Shown: one piece after another, positions 8,144 through 17,019 of the stretch
Numbering within the stretch: the stretch's first letter is position 1
Layout of the letters: every line of letters starts with the position of its first letter
NCBI RefSeq assembly: GCF_000834055.1
Contig: NZ_JXSQ01000003.1
Location: 186,001 to 250,000 of the forward strand
Length of the DNA: 64,000 nucleotides
Direction: 5' to 3'
Source of the DNA: Leucobacter komagatae
Lineage (GTDB): Bacteria > Actinomycetota > Actinomycetes > Actinomycetales > Microbacteriaceae
Made by a program: the position numbers and the translations under genes
Notes under the pieces: model-generated
The model's database searches: none
Told to the model about the DNA's origin: nothing
The model's input: only the letters and a program-made list of their open reading frames with translations

Positions 8144-9943
8144 GTGACTAGAGTCTCATCGCGCAGATCGCGCATAGCCGTCGCTGTCGCCATGACAGGC
8201 GCCGTCGGACTGTTGCTCGCCGGTTGCTCAACAGGCAATAACGGCGACGCAACGAATAGTGGCGGGGAGGGCGGCACCATCTCCATTGCCGTGACTAACG
8301 CCGTAACGTCGTTCAACGGGGACACCCCACAGGGCAACCTCGACAGCAACGGCATGGTCGGCTACCTCACCGGTGTGTCGGGCAGCCTCGGTCTCGGAAG
8401 CTTCTTCACGCTCGACCCTGAGTTCAATGTCGTGCCAGAAGAGGGCTTCGGCTCGATCGAGAAGCTCTCTGATGACCCGCTGAAGGTTGAGTACAAACTC
8501 AACGAGGGCCTGAAATGGTCTGACGGCGAGCCCATCACCGCCGACGACATGCTCTTCGCTTGGGTGCAGAGCTCCGGCTGGTTCGACGATGCCACAATCG
8601 ACCCCGAGACGGGCGAGCCAACATCGGGCAACCAGTACTTCTCGCTCGCGGGAAGCACGTCTGGCCTCGATATGACGGCATTCCCAGAGATCAGCGACGA
8701 CAACCTGTCCATGACGCTGACCTACTCGGAGCCGTTCGTTGACTGGCAGTACGTCAACCCCGTGAGCAAGCCGGCCCACATCATGGCTAAGCAGGCCGAC
8801 CTCACAGTTGAGGAGCTCCGCGCGCTGTTCACCGACTCGCCACAGGGCGACCCAGCTAAGCCAGCGGCCGAGCCAATCCCAGAGCTCAAGCAGATCGCAG
8901 ACTTCTGGAACTCCGGATACGACACCGCCTCCATGCCTGAGAACGAGGACCTGCTGGTGGCCTCGGGGCCGTTCGTCGTCACCGACTTCGTCCCAGAGCA
9001 GTCACTGACGCTCTCGAAGAACCCCGAGTACCAGGGCGATCACGAGATCGGCTACGACAACCTGATTTTCCGATTCATCGGCGACTCCAACGCGCAGATC
9101 ACCGCGCTGCAGAACGGCGAGGTCAACGCCGTCTACCCTCAGCCCTCAGCTGACACGAATGCCGCGCTCGAGAAGATCGGCGCAACGCTCTACCCCGGCG
9201 ACCAGATGGCGTACGATCACCTCGACCTGAACATGGGCGGCGACACCTTCAAGGATCCGAAGGTCCGTGAGGCATTCATGAAGACGGTGCCGCGCCAGCA
9301 GATCCTCGATTCGATCATCACGCCGATGAACCCCGAGGCTGAGGTGCTCAACTCGCAGATCTGGGTGTCAGCGAACCCCGAGTACGAGAACACGATTAAG
9401 GAGAACGGCTACGACGCGTTCACCGAGCCCGATATCGATGGCGCGAAGGCGCTGCTGAACGGCGCAACCCCAACGGTAAGGATTCTCTACAACAACGAGA
9501 ACCCGAACCGTGTCGACACGTTCCAGCTCATCAAGTCCAGTGCTGAAGAGGCCGGCTTCGTTGTCGAGGATCTCGGCGACCCGAACTGGGGCGCGCTGCT
9601 CTCCGGTGGCGAGTATGACGCATCGATCTTTGGGTGGGTATCGCCAGGCGTTGGTAACTCGGCGCTCGCACAGATCTTCAAGACTGGCGGCGGAGGCAAC
9701 TACAACGGTTACAGCAACGCTGAGTCCGACAAGCTCGTAGATGAGGCTCAGACCACGCTGGACGAGGCAGAGCTCGAGAAGAAGAAGATGCGAATCGACG
9801 CGATTACCGCCGAGGAGTTCTACGGACTGCCCCTGTTCCAGACGCCCGGTCTGTTTGCAGACAACGGCACGATCACCGGAGTCGAGTACTTCGGTGGCCA
9901 GACGGGAATCGTCTGGAACGCGCAGGACTGGAAGCTGAACTAG
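8144..9943 (+). CDS. Peptide ABC transporter substrate-binding lipoprotein (system B)
   Basis: Solute-binding protein family 5, 599 residues. The reading frame is open much further upstream, but AAGGAGGAAAT immediately before the GTG at 8144 and the signal peptide that starts there fix the beginning. The signal peptide has an Arg-rich start, a hydrophobic core and lipobox LLAGC with Cys28. A KWSDGEPITADDMLFAWV motif places it in the family. It is longer than the system A protein and only distantly similar, so a different ligand is likely. A hairpin follows, then the permeases. Confidence 0.92.
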   Translation: MTRVSSRRSRIAVAVAMTGAVGLLLAGCSTGNNGDATNSGGEGGTISIAVTNAVTSFNGDTPQGNLDSNGMVGYLTGVSGSLGLGSFFTLDPEFNVVPEEGFGSIEKLSDDPLKVEYKLNEGLKWSDGEPITADDMLFAWVQSSGWFDDATIDPETGEPTSGNQYFSLAGSTSGLDMTAFPEISDDNLSMTLTYSEPFVDWQYVNPVSKPAHIMAKQADLTVEELRALFTDSPQGDPAKPAAEPIPELKQIADFWNSGYDTASMPENEDLLVASGPFVVTDFVPEQSLTLSKNPEYQGDHEIGYDNLIFRFIGDSNAQITALQNGEVNAVYPQPSADTNAALEKIGATLYPGDQMAYDHLDLNMGGDTFKDPKVREAFMKTVPRQQILDSIITPMNPEAEVLNSQIWVSANPEYENTIKENGYDAFTEPDIDGAKALLNGATPTVRILYNNENPNRVDTFQLIKSSAEEAGFVVEDLGDPNWGALLSGGEYDASIFGWVSPGVGNSALAQIFKTGGGGNYNGYSNAESDKLVDEAQTTLDEAELEKKKMRIDAITAEEFYGLPLFQTPGLFADNGTITGVEYFGGQTGIVWNAQDWKLN

Positions 9944-9962
9944 CAGCAACCGGCAACACCGC

Positions 9963-10000
9963 GCGGGGGCGAGACGGTCAACAGCCCGTCTCGTCCCCGC
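9963..10000 (+). terminator. Stem-loop after binding-protein gene of system B
   Basis: A 15-base arm at 9963-9977 (GCGGGGGCGAGACGG) pairs with 9986-10000, with one mismatch (G9968 opposite T9995) and an eight-base loop. There is no T-run. The position, directly after a binding-protein gene and before its permease, repeats the pattern of systems A and C and of the TRAP operon. Confidence 0.6.
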
Positions 10001-10081
10001 CGGTGGCTCCACTTCTAACGGAGAGCCGGTGGAGCCCCTACCCGGGGCCGAGCTGGCTTTAGCCTCTCGAGAATCGAAGCC

Positions 10082-11623
10082 ATGACCAGTTTTATTGTGA
10101 GACGAATCCTCGTCTCCGTCCTCATCCTCATCGCCGCATCGTTCGTGATGTATATGCTCGCCGCATACTCGGGCGACCCACTCAAAGACCTTCGGGGCTC
10201 CAACGCCCCAAACATCGATCAACTGATCGCCGCCAGGACTGCAGCGTTGCACCTGGACGTTCCCCCGCCAGCGCGCTGGCTCATTTGGCTCGGCGGTGCA
10301 GCCGGTTGCCTCGTCCCATTTGCTGACACTTGCAACCTCGGGTTGAGCGTGACCAACGCCTCGGTCACCAGCCTGGTACCGATGGCGATGGCCTCAACAG
10401 TGCAACTTGTCACCGTCGCGCTCGTCGTCGCTGTACTCCTCGGAGTCGTTGTCGGAATCGCAACAGCGTTGCGGCAATACAGCGGGTTCGACTTCAGCGT
10501 CACGTTTATCAGTTTCTTTCTCTTCTCACTCCCGTCGTTCCTGATCGCGGTGCTGTTGAAGGAGTTCGTCGCCATCGGCTTCAACAACTTCCTGCAGAAG
10601 GACCCGACGATAGGCATCGTCGCCCTGCTCGGGATAGCGATCGTCAGTGGCCTCATTTGGCAGGTATTCATCGGCGGAGACGGACGACGTCGGCTCATCG
10701 TGTTCGCCGTATCAGCCCTGGCGACGGGCGGTCTGCTCGCCTTCCTCTCCGCGACGAACTGGTTCATCAACCCGGGTCTCGGACCGGTCGGCATCTTGCT
10801 GCTCATTGCTGCGACGGTGGCCGCAACGGTCGGGGTGCTTGCCGGCCTGCGTAATCGCCGCTCGCTGCTCATCGGGTCAATCGTTGGCGCCCTGGGTCTT
10901 GTCTCGTATTTTGCGCTGCAGGGTGTGCTGAACAACGCGAGCCTCGGGCTCATCATTGGGCTCGCCCTCGTCGCGATTCTCGTCGGCTGCGCCGTTGGCT
11001 TCGGGCTTGGCGGCTTTGATAAGGGCCAGGGGATGCGAATCGGTGCGATCGTCGCGTTCTTCTCCGGAGCGTTTGTGCTCATCGACCGTTTCATGCAGGC
11101 GTGGCCAAGCTACATCAACCACTCCCGCATTAACGGGCGGCCAATTGCCACGGTGGGTTCTGAGACGCCAGGCTTCACAGGCGACTTCTGGCAACTGTCC
11201 ATCGACAGCTTCGCCCACCTCCTGCTGCCGACAATCGCGCTGCTCCTCATCTCGTTCGCGGGGTACACACGATACGCGCGCGCTGGGCTGCTCGAAGTGA
11301 TGAACCAGGACTACATCCGCACGGCTCGCGCGAAGGGACTGCCCGAACGGGTGGTCATCGTCCGGCACGCGCTGCGGAACATGCTGATCCCGATTGCGAC
11401 GCTCGTCGCTACGGATGTTGGCGCGCTGCTTGGCGGCGCAGTGATCACGGAATCGGTCTTCGCGATTCCCGGCATGGGGCAACTCTTCAATGCCTCGCTC
11501 AAGCGGGTCGACCTCAACCCGATCATGGGGTATTTCCTTGTGATCGCGATCATGGCGATTCTCTTCAACTTCCTCGCGGACCTCGCGTACGCGGCACTCG
11601 ACCCGAGGGTGAGGGTGAAGTGA
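10082..11623 (+). CDS. Peptide ABC transporter permease, OppB type with large membrane insertion (system B)
   Basis: A 513-residue permease, against about 310 for an ordinary OppB. The N-terminus (MTSFIVRRILVSVLILIAAS) and the C-terminal half match the family: coupling loop DYIRTARAKGLPERVVIVRH, then IPGMGQLF, then DPRVRVK. Between about residues 175 and 345 there is extra sequence with several additional hydrophobic helices (for example LLGIAIVSGLIWQVFIGG and GILLLIAATVAATVGVLAGL). It is one open frame, so the insertion is genuine. The gene ends with TGATG overlapping a 25-codon mini-ORF. Confidence 0.9.
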   Translation: MTSFIVRRILVSVLILIAASFVMYMLAAYSGDPLKDLRGSNAPNIDQLIAARTAALHLDVPPPARWLIWLGGAAGCLVPFADTCNLGLSVTNASVTSLVPMAMASTVQLVTVALVVAVLLGVVVGIATALRQYSGFDFSVTFISFFLFSLPSFLIAVLLKEFVAIGFNNFLQKDPTIGIVALLGIAIVSGLIWQVFIGGDGRRRLIVFAVSALATGGLLAFLSATNWFINPGLGPVGILLLIAATVAATVGVLAGLRNRRSLLIGSIVGALGLVSYFALQGVLNNASLGLIIGLALVAILVGCAVGFGLGGFDKGQGMRIGAIVAFFSGAFVLIDRFMQAWPSYINHSRINGRPIATVGSETPGFTGDFWQLSIDSFAHLLLPTIALLLISFAGYTRYARAGLLEVMNQDYIRTARAKGLPERVVIVRHALRNMLIPIATLVATDVGALLGGAVITESVFAIPGMGQLFNASLKRVDLNPIMGYFLVIAIMAILFNFLADLAYAALDPRVRVK

Positions 11624-11700
11624 TGCGCGAATTCTCGAAGTACCCGACCGCTGCACCAATCACAGCAGTACCCGTCTCCACCGAGAGGACGAGCCGATGA
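11623..11700 (+). CDS. 25-codon mini-ORF coupled between two permease genes
   Basis: The ATG at 11623 overlaps the stop of the upstream permease (TGATG), is preceded by GAGGG at a good distance (11611-11615), and encodes MREFSKYPTAAPITAVPVST plus five residues. Its stop overlaps the ATG of the next permease (ATGA at 11697). It may be a tiny peptide or simply a re-initiation device that carries ribosomes across the gap. There is no evidence that the peptide itself functions. Confidence 0.35.
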   Translation: MREFSKYPTAAPITAVPVSTERTSR

Positions 11701-12704
11701 GCCTCACGAATACGCCGGAAACTCCGGCCCCAACGCAAGCTCCGTTGCGGGTGAAGGGTGAGAAGCAGGGCACGCTGGTGTTGCGCAGGTTCCTGAGCAA
11801 CAAACTCGCGCTCGTGTGCATGGTGCTCTTCGTCGCACTCATCGTGTTTGCCGGCTCGGCGACTGGCTTTGGTCCGTTCCCCGGCTGGTGGAAGCACGGC
11901 TACACTGCGGTGAATCCGCAGTTCCAGGGCGGCGCGGCAACGATCTCGATCATCCCGAAGTGGTTGGGCGGCGAAGGCGTTCACCTGGGTGAACACCCCT
12001 TCGGCCAAAGCCGAATCGGCGTCGACTACTTTGCGATGACGATGCGGGGGATCAGTAACTCGGTGCTCGTGATGGTCGTCATTGGCGGTTTGGGAACCAT
12101 CGTTGGAACCGTGATCGGCGCCATCGCCGGGTATTACCGCGGCTGGGTTGATGCCGTGCTGATGCGCATTACAGACGTGTTCATCGTGATCCCAGCGATC
12201 GTGATTGGCTCGGTCGTCGGTAACACGGCTGGCGGGCTCGGAATCTGGTTCCTCGCCGCGCTGCTTGCGCTGGTGTCGTGGATGGGGATCGCACGACTGG
12301 TTCGCGCCGAGTTCCTCTCATTGCGCGAGCGCGAATTCGTCGAGGCGGCCCGCGTAGCTGGTGCGAGCGATGCGCGCATCATTTTCAAGCACATTCTGCC
12401 CAACGCCGTCGGCGTCGTCATCGTCTCCGCAACGCTGCTCGCAGCCTCTGCAATCCTGCTCGAGACCGGGTTGAGCTACCTTGGCTACGGTATCCAGCCG
12501 CCAGAGGTTTCGCTCGGCAGGCTCATCTCTGACAATCAGTCAGCGTTCAGCACGCGGCCGTGGCTGTACTGGTGGCCGGCGGTGTTTATCGTGTCGCTTG
12601 CGCTGCTCGTGAACTTCGTCGGCGATGGTCTGCGCGACGCGTTCGACCCGAGACAGAAGCGGTTCAAGTTGCGGAAGATGCGCGAGATGGATGCTGGGGC
12701 GTAG
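11697..12704 (+). CDS. Peptide ABC transporter permease, OppC type (system B)
   Basis: A 335-residue OppC-like permease. After a Pro-rich N-terminus comes VLRRFLSNKLALVCMVLFVALIVFA, the typical OppC first helix, then an extracytoplasmic loop of about 70 residues and the core. The coupling loop is REFVEAARVAGASDARIIFKH. The C-terminus, GDGLRDAFDPRQKRFKLRKM, is longer and more basic than usual. AGAGGA precedes the ATG. It forms the channel with the oversized OppB. The cognate ATPase is not adjacent: an antiparallel gene lies between. Confidence 0.92.
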   Translation: MSLTNTPETPAPTQAPLRVKGEKQGTLVLRRFLSNKLALVCMVLFVALIVFAGSATGFGPFPGWWKHGYTAVNPQFQGGAATISIIPKWLGGEGVHLGEHPFGQSRIGVDYFAMTMRGISNSVLVMVVIGGLGTIVGTVIGAIAGYYRGWVDAVLMRITDVFIVIPAIVIGSVVGNTAGGLGIWFLAALLALVSWMGIARLVRAEFLSLREREFVEAARVAGASDARIIFKHILPNAVGVVIVSATLLAASAILLETGLSYLGYGIQPPEVSLGRLISDNQSAFSTRPWLYWWPAVFIVSLALLVNFVGDGLRDAFDPRQKRFKLRKMREMDAGA

Positions 12705-12765
12705 CGTGATGTCGTCTTCTGTGCGGCAGCGGGCGGTCGCGGGTCGCCAACTCACGACGGCGCGC

Positions 12766-13377
12766 TCACCAGAGCAGCAGCGCTGCCGCAGACAGCACGA
12801 CGCCGCCGACGATCACGGCGAGCGTGCCAGTGTTCCACTGGCTGATCACCGGCGTGGTGTCGGCGACGCCTGCGGCTACGCGCTCGCTGTGCTGCAACTC
12901 AGCCCAGCGAGTGCGAACGAGCGCCGCGGCGTCACCGGAGTCGGTGCCAGACAGGTCGCCGGGCCGGGGCGCGTCCAAGCTGCGGCCCTCACGCTTACTG
13001 CGGCGTGCCAGCCGGGCCGCGGTGACGGTGCCCGGGGCTGGGGCAACAAACACGTTCACCGTGCGCCCCGGAACGTGCAGGGTGAGGTTGTACTTGGTGT
13101 CGACGTGCACGAGAGCATTCCACGGGATGGTGACGGTGCGCAGTACGTTGCGAACGGTGATGCTGTCGTCACCAACGCGCAGGTAGGGCAGCCAAAGCCC
13201 AACGTAGCTCAGGGCTGCAAGCGCGGCGAGTGGGACGAGCCCCACGAACCGCTCTGGCCCGCCTGGCAGCCACACCGTACTGATCGCGAACACGAGCAGC
13301 ACCGCACATATGGCGACGCTCATTCCCCTGTTGAAGCGGGACACGAACACACTGGAGCGGGGGGTATCGGTGGGCAC
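12766..13377 (-). CDS. PH domain-containing membrane protein
   Basis: 203 residues, GTG start with a GGGGG ribosome-binding tract. Two hydrophobic helices near the N-terminus (MSVAICAVLLVFAISTVWLP and LVGLVPLAALAALSYVGLWL) precede a small beta-rich domain, LRVGDDSITVRNVLRTVTIPWNALVHVD, which matches the bacterial PH-domain pattern. A C-terminal hydrophobic helix closes the protein. Such proteins are common and mostly uncharacterised in actinobacteria. It sits on the opposite strand inside transport operon B, between the OppC and ATPase genes. Confidence 0.75.
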   Translation of the reverse strand: MPTDTPRSSVFVSRFNRGMSVAICAVLLVFAISTVWLPGGPERFVGLVPLAALAALSYVGLWLPYLRVGDDSITVRNVLRTVTIPWNALVHVDTKYNLTLHVPGRTVNVFVAPAPGTVTAARLARRSKREGRSLDAPRPGDLSGTDSGDAAALVRTRWAELQHSERVAAGVADTTPVISQWNTGTLAVIVGGVVLSAAALLLW

Positions 13378-13457
13378 ACCCCCATCGTGTCACCGCGCAG
13401 GATGCAAACACAACCGGCGCGGCAACCCCGCACGCGGTATATCGAAAGGGAAGACGG

Positions 13458-15197
13458 ATGACGACGAGCACGGAGGCGGGCACACAGTCCGTCCTAGAGT
13501 TGAACGGGCTCTCGGTTGACTTCGCGGTGGACGGGGTGTGGAACCCCGCCGCAATCGACCTGAACTACCGGATCCGACCGGGCGAGATCGTCGCTGTTGT
13601 CGGGGAGTCCGGCTCTGGCAAGAGCGCGAGCTCGATGGCGATTCTCGATCTGCTGCCAAAGTCGGCGAGGATCAGGGGTAGCGTGACGCTGAACGGGGAG
13701 GAGCTTGTTGGAGCGAGTCCCAGGCGCATGCGCGAACTGCGTGGCTCGGCGATTGCCGCGATTTTCCAGGAGCCGATGACCGCATTAAACCCGGTGCTGA
13801 CGATCGGGTCGCAGATTGTCGAGGCGATCCGCACCCACACCGACCAGAGCCCAAGCGGGGCAAAGCAGCGCGCAATCGAACTGCTGACGCTCGTGGAGCT
13901 TCCCGATCCGGAGAAGGCGTTCAATTCCTACCCGCACCAGCTCTCCGGCGGGCAGCGCCAGCGCGCGATGATTGCGCAGGCGCTCGTGCTCGACCCACAG
14001 CTCCTTATTGCAGATGAGCCGACCACAGCGCTCGATGTGACGGTGCAAGCGGAAATACTCGAGCTGATCCGCTCGCTGCGTGACAAGTTGCAGAGTGCGG
14101 TGCTGCTCATCACCCACGACATGGGCGTCGTTGCGGATCTTGCCGACTGGATCGTTGTGATGCAGCAGGGCCGGATCGTTGAGCAGGGTGAGGTACTGCA
14201 GATCTTCCAGGATCCGCAGCACCCGTACACGAGGGCGCTCCTCGCGGCGGTGCCGCACCTTGGCGGGGACAGCGAAGTCGACCTGTCGGAGAGCCTCGAG
14301 CGAGTCGTCGAGGATCGCGTGCACGAGGCCGTCCACACGGAGGCCGTTGCCGTGACGCCTGGCACCGCGGTGCTGTCGTTCGAGGACGTGTCCATTGAGT
14401 ACGGTCGCGCTGGCAAACTCGGAACGTTCAAAGCCGTGGACAGTGTCAGCTTTGAGATCAATCCGGGAGAGATTGTTGGGCTCGTTGGCGAGTCAGGCTC
14501 GGGTAAGTCGACGATCGGCCGTGCGGCTATCGGGTTGCAGCCCGTCTCGGCTGGCCGGCTTGACGTCGCTGGGACGGACCTCTCGAAGTGGAGCAGGAAG
14601 ACCGTGCGCGAACTGCGCAACCGGGTGGGGATCGTCTTCCAGGATCCATCGTCGTCGTTGAACCCGAGGCTCCCAATCGGGGAGTCGATCGGTGAGCCGC
14701 TGCTGCTCGCTGGGGAAGCGAAGGGTGCCGCGCTCGACCGGCGGGTCGAGGCCCTGCTTGACAGCGTGAATCTTCCGGTCGCGTATCGCAATCGGTTCCC
14801 GCACGAGCTCTCTGGCGGTCAGAAGCAGCGTGTCGGAATTGCCCGCGCTCTGTCCCTGAAACCGGAGCTCCTCATCGCCGATGAGCCGACGAGCGCACTC
14901 GATGTGTCCGTGCAGGCGAAGGTGCTTGAGCTGCTCAGGGACCTGCAAGCGGAGATGGGCTTTGCGTGCCTGTTCATTAGTCACGACCTCGCGGTCGTCG
15001 ACGCGCTCGCCGACCGGGTGATCGTGCTCCACAGGGGGAAGATCGCTGAGCAGGGTACGCGCAACCAGATCCTGCGCGCCCCGAAGGACCCGTATACGCA
15101 GCGCCTGATCGCCGCGATCCCGGTCCCCGATCCCATCGAGCAGCGCTCGCGTCGCGAGCTGCGTCAGCGCATCCTGCAAGACACCGAGGGGGCGTAG
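13458..15197 (+). CDS. Fused DppD-DppF ATPase of peptide ABC transporter (system B)
   Basis: 579 residues, two nucleotide-binding domains. N-terminal half: Walker [10 protein letters not shown], signature LSGGQRQR, Walker [14 protein letters not shown]-terminal half: Walker [10 protein letters not shown], signature LSGGQKQR, Walker [13 protein letters not shown]. The N-terminal Walker A ends in Ala-Ser rather than the usual Thr. Oligopeptide-type tails follow each half (HPYTRALLAAVP; DPYTQRLIAAIP). GAAAGGGA lies upstream of the ATG. It is separated from its permeases by the antiparallel PH-domain gene, so it may have its own promoter within 13378-13457. Confidence 0.92.
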   Translation: MTTSTEAGTQSVLELNGLSVDFAVDGVWNPAAIDLNYRIRPGEIVAVVGESGSGKSASSMAILDLLPKSARIRGSVTLNGEELVGASPRRMRELRGSAIAAIFQEPMTALNPVLTIGSQIVEAIRTHTDQSPSGAKQRAIELLTLVELPDPEKAFNSYPHQLSGGQRQRAMIAQALVLDPQLLIADEPTTALDVTVQAEILELIRSLRDKLQSAVLLITHDMGVVADLADWIVVMQQGRIVEQGEVLQIFQDPQHPYTRALLAAVPHLGGDSEVDLSESLERVVEDRVHEAVHTEAVAVTPGTAVLSFEDVSIEYGRAGKLGTFKAVDSVSFEINPGEIVGLVGESGSGKSTIGRAAIGLQPVSAGRLDVAGTDLSKWSRKTVRELRNRVGIVFQDPSSSLNPRLPIGESIGEPLLLAGEAKGAALDRRVEALLDSVNLPVAYRNRFPHELSGGQKQRVGIARALSLKPELLIADEPTSALDVSVQAKVLELLRDLQAEMGFACLFISHDLAVVDALADRVIVLHRGKIAEQGTRNQILRAPKDPYTQRLIAAIPVPDPIEQRSRRELRQRILQDTEGA

Positions 15198-15337
15198 CCG
15201 CCCGCGAAGGTCACGATTGGATAGGACATTGCGCACGAGACTTTTCGCTCGGCGCGGTGGCCTACTAGTGTGTGGAGTGTTCTGAAGACAATTTCCGCGG
15301 GCAGCGTTGCACGCGTGTGTTTCCAATGGAGGAAGAA

Positions 15338-16954
15338 TTGAAGAAGAGACAGCTTTTTACCTCGGTAGCTCTCGCCGGAACAGCCGCGCTGCTGCTCAGC
15401 TCATGCGCATCGGGCAACGGGTCTGAGGGCGGTTCGGGTAACGCCGGGGGTGCCATTACCATCGGGACGACCGAAGTGGTCACGTCCCTTGACCCAGCAG
15501 GGGCCTATGACAACGGCTCGTTCGCAGTGATGACGAACGTCTACCCGTTCCTGCTCAATAACCCCGTGGGGGAGTCCACCGTCGAGGGCGATATCGCGGA
15601 GTCAGCTGAGTTCACCGCCCCAACGGAGTACACGGTCAAGCTCAAGCCTGGCCTGAAGTTCGCGAACGGCAACGACCTCACGAGCTCGGACGTGAAGTTC
15701 ACGTTTGACAGGCAGGTAGCTATTGGCGACCCGAACGGCCCCTCAAGCCTGCTCGCGAACCTCGACAGCGTCGACGCGCCAGACGACACCACTGTGGTGT
15801 TCAACCTCAACTCGGAAAACGACCAGACCTTCCCGCAGGTGCTCTCGAGCCCCGTTGGTCCCATCGTTGATGAGGACGTGTTCCCCGCAGACGCAATTCT
15901 CGACGACCAGGAGCTCGTGAAGGCCAACCCCTTCGCCGGGCCGTACGCCGTCACTAACTTCGATAAGGGCAACCTCATCGCGTACAAGGCCTTCGACGGG
16001 TATCAGGGCCTCTGGGGCGCACCAAAGAGCGACTCCATCAACGTGAAGTACTTCGCGAACGAATCCAACCTCAGCCAGGCCATCGAAACCAAGGCCGTCG
16101 ACGTCGCGTTCCGAAACATCTCGGCGACCGATGTCGAGAAGTTCGAGGGAACTGACGGCCTCAACGTCGTCAAGGGGCCAGGCGGCGAGATCCGCTACAT
16201 CGTCTTCAACTTCAACACCATGCCGTTCGGTATCTCCACTGAGGACGCCGACGCGGCGAAGGCCCTCGCGGTGCGGCAGGCGGTCGCTGATTCAATCGAC
16301 CGCGAGAAGATCTCAAGCGAGGTCTTCAAGGACACGTACACGCCGCTCTACTCGTACATCCCTGAGGGGTTGCTCGGCGCGAATGAGTCGCTCATGGGCC
16401 TCTACGGCGATGGTGAGGGCGGCCCGGACGCCGAGCGTGCGGCAAAGCGCCTCGCGGATGCTGGCGTTGAGACGCCGGTCAAGATCAACCTGCAGTACGC
16501 GGGGGAGCGTTACGGCGCAGCCTCCGCCGAGGAATACGCGCAGATCAAGTCGCAGCTCGAGGCCGATGGGCTCTTCACGATCGAGCTGCAGTCCACCGAG
16601 TGGGGTCAGTACACGGAAGACCGCGTCAAGGACCTCTACCCGGCACACCAGCTCGGCTGGTTCCCCGACTACTCGGATCCGGACAACTACCTCACGCCGT
16701 TCTTCTCGCCTGACAACTTCCTCGTGAACCACTTCGAGAACGCTGAAGCAGTCAAGCTCATTGACGAACAGCGCGTCACCGGCGACGAGGGACAGCGGGC
16801 GGCACTGCTCGAAGAGGTGCAGGACCTCCTCGCTGCGGATCTGTCGACGCTGCCAATGCAGCAGGGCTCGCAGGTTGCTATCGCGGTCGATGGTGTGGAC
16901 GGTGTGACGCTTGACGCGTCATTCAAGTTCCGCTTCGGCTCGCTGACAAAGTAA
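15338..16954 (+). CDS. Peptide ABC transporter substrate-binding lipoprotein (system C)
   Basis: Solute-binding protein family 5, 538 residues. I place the start at the TTG at 15338 because GGAGGAA (15328-15334) sits just upstream and the signal peptide KKRQLFTSVALAGTAALLL begins there. An ATG at 15326 would bury that ribosome-binding site. The lipobox is LSSC with Cys23. A GLKFANGNDLTSSDVKFTFDR motif marks the family. A stem-loop follows, then the permease genes. The ligand is not predictable. Confidence 0.9.
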   Translation: MKKRQLFTSVALAGTAALLLSSCASGNGSEGGSGNAGGAITIGTTEVVTSLDPAGAYDNGSFAVMTNVYPFLLNNPVGESTVEGDIAESAEFTAPTEYTVKLKPGLKFANGNDLTSSDVKFTFDRQVAIGDPNGPSSLLANLDSVDAPDDTTVVFNLNSENDQTFPQVLSSPVGPIVDEDVFPADAILDDQELVKANPFAGPYAVTNFDKGNLIAYKAFDGYQGLWGAPKSDSINVKYFANESNLSQAIETKAVDVAFRNISATDVEKFEGTDGLNVVKGPGGEIRYIVFNFNTMPFGISTEDADAAKALAVRQAVADSIDREKISSEVFKDTYTPLYSYIPEGLLGANESLMGLYGDGEGGPDAERAAKRLADAGVETPVKINLQYAGERYGAASAEEYAQIKSQLEADGLFTIELQSTEWGQYTEDRVKDLYPAHQLGWFPDYSDPDNYLTPFFSPDNFLVNHFENAEAVKLIDEQRVTGDEGQRAALLEEVQDLLAADLSTLPMQQGSQVAIAVDGVDGVTLDASFKFRFGSLTK

Positions 16955-16965
16955 TTCTGGGTGTG

Positions 16966-16996
16966 CAGCGGGCGGGCGCGTGACGTCCGCCCGCTG
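16966..16996 (+). terminator. Stem-loop after binding-protein gene of system C
   Basis: CAGCGGGCGG (16966-16975) pairs with CCGCCCGCTG (16987-16996). There is no T-run. It lies between binding-protein and permease genes, as in systems A and B. Confidence 0.55.
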
Positions 16997-17019
16997 TCAC
17001 CGTGTCTGAGGACCCACAC

